DNA of 19,223 nt, taken from positions 1 through 19,223 of the forward strand of contig CAZNDO010000037.1 of NCBI GenBank assembly GCA_964571855.1, read 5' to 3'. Positions 14,874 to 19,223 of the stretch are shown piece after piece. The translations under genes and the position numbers were made by a program. Source of the stretch: CAYYFX01 sp964571855 (lineage in GTDB: Bacteria; ARS69). The notes under the pieces were generated by a model. It was not told the origin of the DNA, ran no database searches, and saw only the letters and a program-made list of their open reading frames with translations. Within the stretch, counting starts at the first letter, position 1, and each line of letters opens with the position of its first letter.

Positions 14874-16040
14874 ATGATCGGCATGCGGTCGGTTCGCGCG
14901 GTCGCGTTCGCGGGAGCGCTGGCGTTGTCCGGATGCGGCGGCGGGCAGGGCGGCCCCGGCGGCGGCGGCTTCGAGATGCCGCCCACGCCGGTGGAGACGG
15001 CGCCGGCGTCCGTCGGCGTCGTGAGCGACGTCTTCACCACGGTGGGCACGCTGGAGGCCGCCGAGACGGTGGAGGTCGTCGCCGAGATCAGCGGCAAGGT
15101 CGTGCGCGCGCCGTTCCGCGAAGGCGATCCCATCGCGAAGGGCGCGGTGATCGTGCAGCTGGACGACGAGGCCCTGGACGCGGAGTACCGCCGCGCGGAG
15201 GCGCTGCGGGACCAGCGGAAGGCCACGTACGATCGCGTGAAGCACGTCGTCGAGGCGAAGGCCGGCGCGCCGCAGGATCTGGACGACGCGGAGGCCGCGC
15301 TCCGCGTGGCGGACGCCGAGGCCGCGCTCGCGCGCGTGCACCTGTCGAAGGCGCGCATCGTCGCCCCGTTCGCGGGCGTGATCGGCCCGCGCGCGGTCAG
15401 CCCCGGATCGTACGTGGGCGCGGGCGACCCCATCGCCGAGATGGCGCAGATCACGGAGATGAAGGTCCGCTTCAACCTGCCGGAGCGCTACCTCGCGGAG
15501 GTCCGCCGCGGCGCGGAGGTCACCATCGTGACGCCCGCGTTCCCCGGCCGCGAGGTGACCGGCCGCGTGGACGTCGTGGATCCCATCGTGGATCCGGCCA
15601 CGCGCAACGTGCGCGTGATCGCCCGCGTGCCGAACCCGGACGGTCGGCTCCTGCCCGGCCTGTCCGCGGACGTGCGGCTCGTCATGGCGCAGCGGGATTC
15701 CGCGCTCACCGTGCCGGCGGAGGCCGTCATCGGCGAGGGGAACCAGTTCTTCGTGTACCGCGTCGGCGAGGACGGCTCGGTGGCCCGGGCGGTCGTGCAG
15801 CTCGGCACGCGGCTGGCGGACGCCGTGGAGATCGTCTCGGGGCTCGAGGCCGGGGACATCGTGGTGCGCGCCGGCCACCAGAAGCTCTACCCGGGCGCGA
15901 AGGTCATGCCCGTGGGCGCCGGCGCGCCGGGCGGCGGGCCGGGCGCGCCCGAGGGGGCTCCGGCGGGCGGTGATCCCGCGGCCGAAGGCGATGCCGCCGC
16001 GGCGGCCGAGGCGCCGGCGGAAGGAGCCGGCACGCCGTGA
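14874..16040 (+). CDS. RND efflux periplasmic adaptor (membrane-fusion) lipoprotein
   Basis: The 388-residue HlyD/AcrA-type adaptor has a lipoprotein signal with lipobox LSGC at residues 18-21 (Cys21 to be lipidated). A barrel-sandwich (lipoyl-like) half follows, VVAEISGKVVRAPFREGD, then an alpha-hairpin of Ala/Glu/Arg helices (about 95-155), the second lipoyl half ARIVAPFAGVIGPR, a beta-barrel region, and the membrane-proximal domain with LTVPAEAVI. It bridges the RND pump and the TolC-like channel. Residues about 348-388 are a Gly/Ala/Pro tail of low complexity, which is unusual at this end. ATG 14874 is chosen over GTG 14868 because GGAGG (14862-14866) is seven bases from the ATG and only one from the GTG. 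It starts two bases after the channel's stop and overlaps the pump start by four bases (GTGA). Confidence 0.92.
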   Translation: MIGMRSVRAVAFAGALALSGCGGGQGGPGGGGFEMPPTPVETAPASVGVVSDVFTTVGTLEAAETVEVVAEISGKVVRAPFREGDPIAKGAVIVQLDDEALDAEYRRAEALRDQRKATYDRVKHVVEAKAGAPQDLDDAEAALRVADAEAALARVHLSKARIVAPFAGVIGPRAVSPGSYVGAGDPIAEMAQITEMKVRFNLPERYLAEVRRGAEVTIVTPAFPGREVTGRVDVVDPIVDPATRNVRVIARVPNPDGRLLPGLSADVRLVMAQRDSALTVPAEAVIGEGNQFFVYRVGEDGSVARAVVQLGTRLADAVEIVSGLEAGDIVVRAGHQKLYPGAKVMPVGAGAPGGGPGAPEGAPAGGDPAAEGDAAAAAEAPAEGAGTP

Positions 16041-19000
16041 AGCTCAGCGAGCTGTCGATCAAGCGGCCCGTCTTCGCCACCGTGCTGAGCCTGGGCATCA
16101 TCCTGCTCGGGCTCGTGTCGCTGGGGCGCCTGCCCGTGCGCGAGTACCCGGACATCGACCCGCCGGTCGTCTCCATCGTCACGTTCTACCGCGGCGCCAG
16201 CGCCAGCGTGGTGGAGACCGAGATCACGGACGTGCTGGAGGAGCAGCTCGCCACCATCGAGGGCATCAAGACGGTCACGTCCGCCAGCCAGGACCAGGGC
16301 TCGTCCATCACGGTGGAGTTCGAGCTGACCCGGGACGTAGACGAGGCGGCGAACGACGTGCGCGACCGCGTCGCCCGCGTGCAGGAGAGCCTGCCGGCCG
16401 AGGCGGAGGACCCCATCGTCTCGAAGGTGGACACGAACGCGCAGCCCATCTTCTGGATCGCGCTGTACAGCGAGACGGTGGATCCGCTGCGCCTGTCCGA
16501 GATCGCGGAGATCGACCTGAAGGACACGCTCCAGCGCCTGCCCGGCGTGGCGAACGTGTTCATCGGCGCGGAGCGCCGCTACGCCATGCGCGTGTGGCTG
16601 GATCCCGCGCGTCTCGCCTCGCGCGGGCTGACGCCCGCGGACGTGGAGTCCGCCATCCGCCGCGCGAACGCGGAGATCCCCGGCGGGCGCGTGGAGGGGG
16701 ACGAACGGGAGTTCTCCGTGCGCACGCGCGGGGAGCTGAGCAGCCCGCAGCAGTTCTCGGACATCGTGGTGTCCGAGGCCGACGGGAAGCGCGTCCGTCT
16801 GGGGGACGTGGCCCGCGTGGAGATCGGCCCCGAGGACGAGCGCACGATCGCGCGGTGGAAGGGCACGCCCTCCATCGGCCTGGGCGTGGTGAAGCAGAAC
16901 AAGGCCAGCACCATCGAGGTGGCGCGCGAGATCCGCAAGGCCCTGCCCGGTCTGCAGGAGCGGCTGCCGGCCGGCGTCACCATCGAGCCCGCCTACGACT
17001 CGTCCACGTTCATCCAGGAGTCGCTGGACGAGGTCATCGAGACCATCTTCATCGCGGCGGCGCTCGTGTTCTTCGTGGTGCTCGCCTTCCTGAAGAGCTT
17101 CCGCGCCACGCTGATTCCCGCCGTGGCCATCCCGGTGTCCATCATCGGGACGTTCACGGTGGTGTTCTTCCTCGGCTACACGATCAACATCCTCACGCTG
17201 CTGGCGCTCGTGCTGGCCATCGGGCTCGTCGTGGACGACGCCATCGTGATGCTGGAGAACGTGTTCCGGCACATCGAGATGGGGAAGAAGCGGCGCGAGG
17301 CCGCCCTGGACGGCGCGAACGAGATCGGCTTCGCCATCCTCGCCACCACCGTGGCCCTCGTGGCCGTGTTCATCCCCGTGGGCTTCCTCACCGGGAACGT
17401 GGGGCGGCTGTTCCGCGAGTTCGCGGTCTCGCTGGCGGTGGCGGTCACGCTGTCCATGGTGGTGGCGTTGTCCTTCTCGCCCATGCTGTGCTCGCGCATC
17501 CTGCGGCCGCTGCGTTCCGGCAAGGACAACTGGGCGTCGCGCAGCTTCGAGGCGTTCTTCGACGGGCTGGACCGCCTGTACCGCGGCACGCTCGGCACGG
17601 CGCTGCGATGGCCCTGGCTGATGGTGCTCTCCGCGGTGGTCGTGGTGGCCGCCTCCGCGCTCGTCTTCCGCATCCTGCCCTCGGAGCTCGTGCCCACGGA
17701 GGACCGGAGCGTGGGCTTCGGCATCGTGATCGCGCCGGAGGGCTCCACGCTGGAGTACACGGACCGGTACATGCGGGAGCTGGAGAAGGTGCTCCTGGCG
17801 CAGCCCGAGACCGAAGGCCTCTTCTCCGCCACCGGACTGGGGTTCGGCGGCCCGGGGCAGGTGACGAACGGGTTCGTGTTCCTGCTGCTGAAGGACCGGG
17901 ACGAACGCGAGCGAACCCAGCAGGAGATCGTGGCCGGCCTGTTCCCGCAGACGTTCTCCATCCCCGGCGTGCTGGCGTTCGTGATCAACCCGCCCAGCCT
18001 CGGCGGCAACTTCAGCTCCAGCCCCGTGGAGTACGTGCTGCAGGCCGACACGTACGAGGAGCTGGGGCGCGCCACCGGCATCATGATGCAGAAGGCGCAG
18101 GAACTCGGCTACCTCGTGAACCTGGACTCCGATCTCCGGCTGAACAAGCCGCAGCTGGACATCACGATCGACCGGGACCGCGCCGCGGGGCTGGGCGTGT
18201 CCGTCACGGAGATCGGCGGCACGCTGGAGACGCTGCTCGGCGGCCGCGTCGTCACGGACTTCAAGCGCGGTTCGAAGCAGTACGACGTGATCGTGCAGCT
18301 GGAGCCGGGACAGCGCGCCACGCCGGACATCCTGGACGAGGTCTACGTGCGCGGCGAGGGCGGGCTGGTGCAGCTGGCGAACGTGATCCGCGTGGAGGAG
18401 ACGGTGGCGCCGAAGGCGCTGAACCACTACAACCGCATCCGCTCCGCCACGATCACCGCGAACCTGGCCCCGGGCGTGGCGCTCGGCAAGGCGCTGGCGG
18501 ACCTGGACCGCATCCGCGAGACGGAGCTCCCCGGCATCCGGAACGACCTCGGGGGGCAGTCGCGGGAGTTCCGGGAGTCGTCCGGCGCGCTGTACCTGCT
18601 GTTCCTGTTCTCGCTCGTGTTCGTGTACCTGGTGCTCGCGGCGCAGTTCGAGAGCTTCATCCACCCGCTCACCATCCTGCTCTCCGTGCCGCTCGCGGTC
18701 ACGGGCGCGCTCGTGTCGCTGTGGGCCTTCGGGCAGACGCTGAACATCTACTCGCAGATCGGGCTCATCATGCTGATCGGGCTGGTCACGAAGAACTCCA
18801 TCCTGATCGTGGAGTTCGCGAACCAGCTCCGGGAGCGCGGCATGGCCGTGCGGGAGGCCGTGCACGAGGCCGCCGGCATCCGGTTGCGCCCCATCCTCAT
18901 GACCACGCTGGCCACCATCTTCGGCGTGCTGCCCATCGCGCTCGGGCTCGGGGCGGGCGGCGAGGCGCGCATGCCGCTCGGCATCGCGGTCGTGGGCGGG

Positions 19001-19123
19001 ATGGTCTTCTCCACCGGGCTCACGTTGTTCATCGTGCCGGTGGTCTACATGCTGCTGTCGCGGCTGTCGCCGACGCACGTGCGCGAGGCGGCGGCGGCGC
19101 CGGCGGCGGTCCCCGGGGCGTAG
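16037..19123 (+). CDS. HAE1-type RND multidrug efflux pump (AcrB-like)
   Basis: The 1028-residue inner-membrane protein is a full-length AcrB/MexB-type H+/drug antiporter. The start MKLSELSIKRPVFATVL is the family's usual N-terminus. Proton-relay residues are present: Asp400-Asp401 in GLVVDDAIVMLEN (TM4) and Lys919 in GLVTKNSILIVEFAN (TM10). The TM11 segment IRLRPILMTTLA carries the Arg and Thr equivalents of AcrB Arg971 and Thr978. Two large periplasmic loops (about 30-325 and 550-855) and twelve helices are recognisable. GTG 16037 has AAGGAG ten bases upstream and overlaps the adaptor stop (GTGA). Together with the channel and adaptor it makes a complete tripartite pump. There is no adjacent TetR- or MarR-like repressor, so regulation is not visible. 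The substrate is probably hydrophobic or amphiphilic small molecules, by family. Confidence 0.96.
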   Translation: MKLSELSIKRPVFATVLSLGIILLGLVSLGRLPVREYPDIDPPVVSIVTFYRGASASVVETEITDVLEEQLATIEGIKTVTSASQDQGSSITVEFELTRDVDEAANDVRDRVARVQESLPAEAEDPIVSKVDTNAQPIFWIALYSETVDPLRLSEIAEIDLKDTLQRLPGVANVFIGAERRYAMRVWLDPARLASRGLTPADVESAIRRANAEIPGGRVEGDEREFSVRTRGELSSPQQFSDIVVSEADGKRVRLGDVARVEIGPEDERTIARWKGTPSIGLGVVKQNKASTIEVAREIRKALPGLQERLPAGVTIEPAYDSSTFIQESLDEVIETIFIAAALVFFVVLAFLKSFRATLIPAVAIPVSIIGTFTVVFFLGYTINILTLLALVLAIGLVVDDAIVMLENVFRHIEMGKKRREAALDGANEIGFAILATTVALVAVFIPVGFLTGNVGRLFREFAVSLAVAVTLSMVVALSFSPMLCSRILRPLRSGKDNWASRSFEAFFDGLDRLYRGTLGTALRWPWLMVLSAVVVVAASALVFRILPSELVPTEDRSVGFGIVIAPEGSTLEYTDRYMRELEKVLLAQPETEGLFSATGLGFGGPGQVTNGFVFLLLKDRDERERTQQEIVAGLFPQTFSIPGVLAFVINPPSLGGNFSSSPVEYVLQADTYEELGRATGIMMQKAQELGYLVNLDSDLRLNKPQLDITIDRDRAAGLGVSVTEIGGTLETLLGGRVVTDFKRGSKQYDVIVQLEPGQRATPDILDEVYVRGEGGLVQLANVIRVEETVAPKALNHYNRIRSATITANLAPGVALGKALADLDRIRETELPGIRNDLGGQSREFRESSGALYLLFLFSLVFVYLVLAAQFESFIHPLTILLSVPLAVTGALVSLWAFGQTLNIYSQIGLIMLIGLVTKNSILIVEFANQLRERGMAVREAVHEAAGIRLRPILMTTLATIFGVLPIALGLGAGGEARMPLGIAVVGGMVFSTGLTLFIVPVVYMLLSRLSPTHVREAAAAPAAVPGA

Positions 19124-19138
19124 TGCGGCGCGCGGCAG

Positions 19139-19190
19139 GTCCACGGAGCCAGCCCGGCGCGGGTCGCGGCGCCGGGCTGGCTCCGTGGAC
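19139..19190 (+). terminator. Strong hairpin after the efflux operon: 22-bp perfect stem, no U-tract
   Basis: The arms at 19139-19160 and 19169-19190 are perfect reverse complements of each other, with the 8-base loop GGGTCGCG. The stem starts 15 bases after the RND stop codon. An outer pair, GGCAGGT (19134-19140) and ACCTGCC (19197-19203), can extend it past a bulge. No run of T follows on either strand. It is well placed to stop transcription or protect the 3' end of the efflux mRNA, but the long GC-rich arms could also mark a repeat element used elsewhere in the genome. Confidence 0.7.
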
Positions 19191-19223
19191 GGGACGCACC
19201 TGCCCCGGCACCGTCGGGGTGGC

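Noticed and set aside
15887..19144. A 1085-residue minus-strand open frame opposite the RND pump
   Set aside because: The plus strand encodes a motif-complete RND protein. The antisense product is rich in His, Arg, Gln and Glu with no recognisable fold.
1..19223. Mobile element, prophage, CRISPR or defence system
   Set aside because: No transposase, integrase, direct-repeat array, tRNA or atypical composition was seen; all genes share the same strong GC bias.

Overview
The window is very GC-rich DNA, with G or C at nearly every third codon position, from a bacterium with a Gram-negative (two-membrane) envelope. It encodes a complete TolC-type outer-membrane channel, a periplasmic adaptor and an RND pump. 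GTG and TTG starts are common. The C-terminal FlgD-like Ig module on the secreted protein at 161-1714 is a style I associate with uncultured FCB-group and related phyla such as Candidatus Eisenbacteria. That placement is inference; there is no rRNA gene or taxonomic marker here. I see no tRNA, rRNA, CRISPR array, transposase or other mobile-element signature, and the sequence reads as ordinary chromosome.

Layout. (1) 161-1714, minus strand: secreted glucose/sorbosone dehydrogenase-like beta-propeller with a FlgD-like Ig tail. (2) 1935-6731, plus strand: a POT-family peptide/H+ symporter, then, after a 49-base gap, an ABC-2 type exporter made of one ATPase and two different permeases. (3) 6790-8925, minus strand: three closely packed genes, namely an acetoacetate-decarboxylase-fold protein, a diacylglycerol-kinase-type lipid kinase and a VTT/DedA membrane protein. 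(4) 9080-13204, plus strand, divergent from block 3: a PlsC-type acyltransferase, a Tam41/Mmp37-like nucleotidyltransferase, a CDP-alcohol phosphatidyltransferase and a TPR protein, each overlapping the next by four bases. (5) 13336-19123, plus strand: TolC-like channel, lipoprotein membrane-fusion protein and HAE1-type RND pump, followed by a perfect 22-bp stem hairpin.

The most interesting part is 6.8-13.2 kb. The plus-strand operon reads like consecutive steps of glycerophospholipid synthesis: lysophosphatidate to phosphatidate (PlsC-like), phosphatidate to CDP-diacylglycerol (Tam41-like, instead of the usual integral-membrane CdsA), then CDP-diacylglycerol plus an alcohol phosphate to a phospholipid (CDP-alcohol phosphatidyltransferase). 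The divergent operon adds a lipid kinase that could feed phosphatidate and a VTT-family protein of a superfamily linked to lipid translocation. Use of a mitochondrial-type CDP-diacylglycerol synthase inside a self-contained bacterial lipid operon is the main candidate for an under-described system. The evidence is motif reading by eye plus gene order; no database search was possible.
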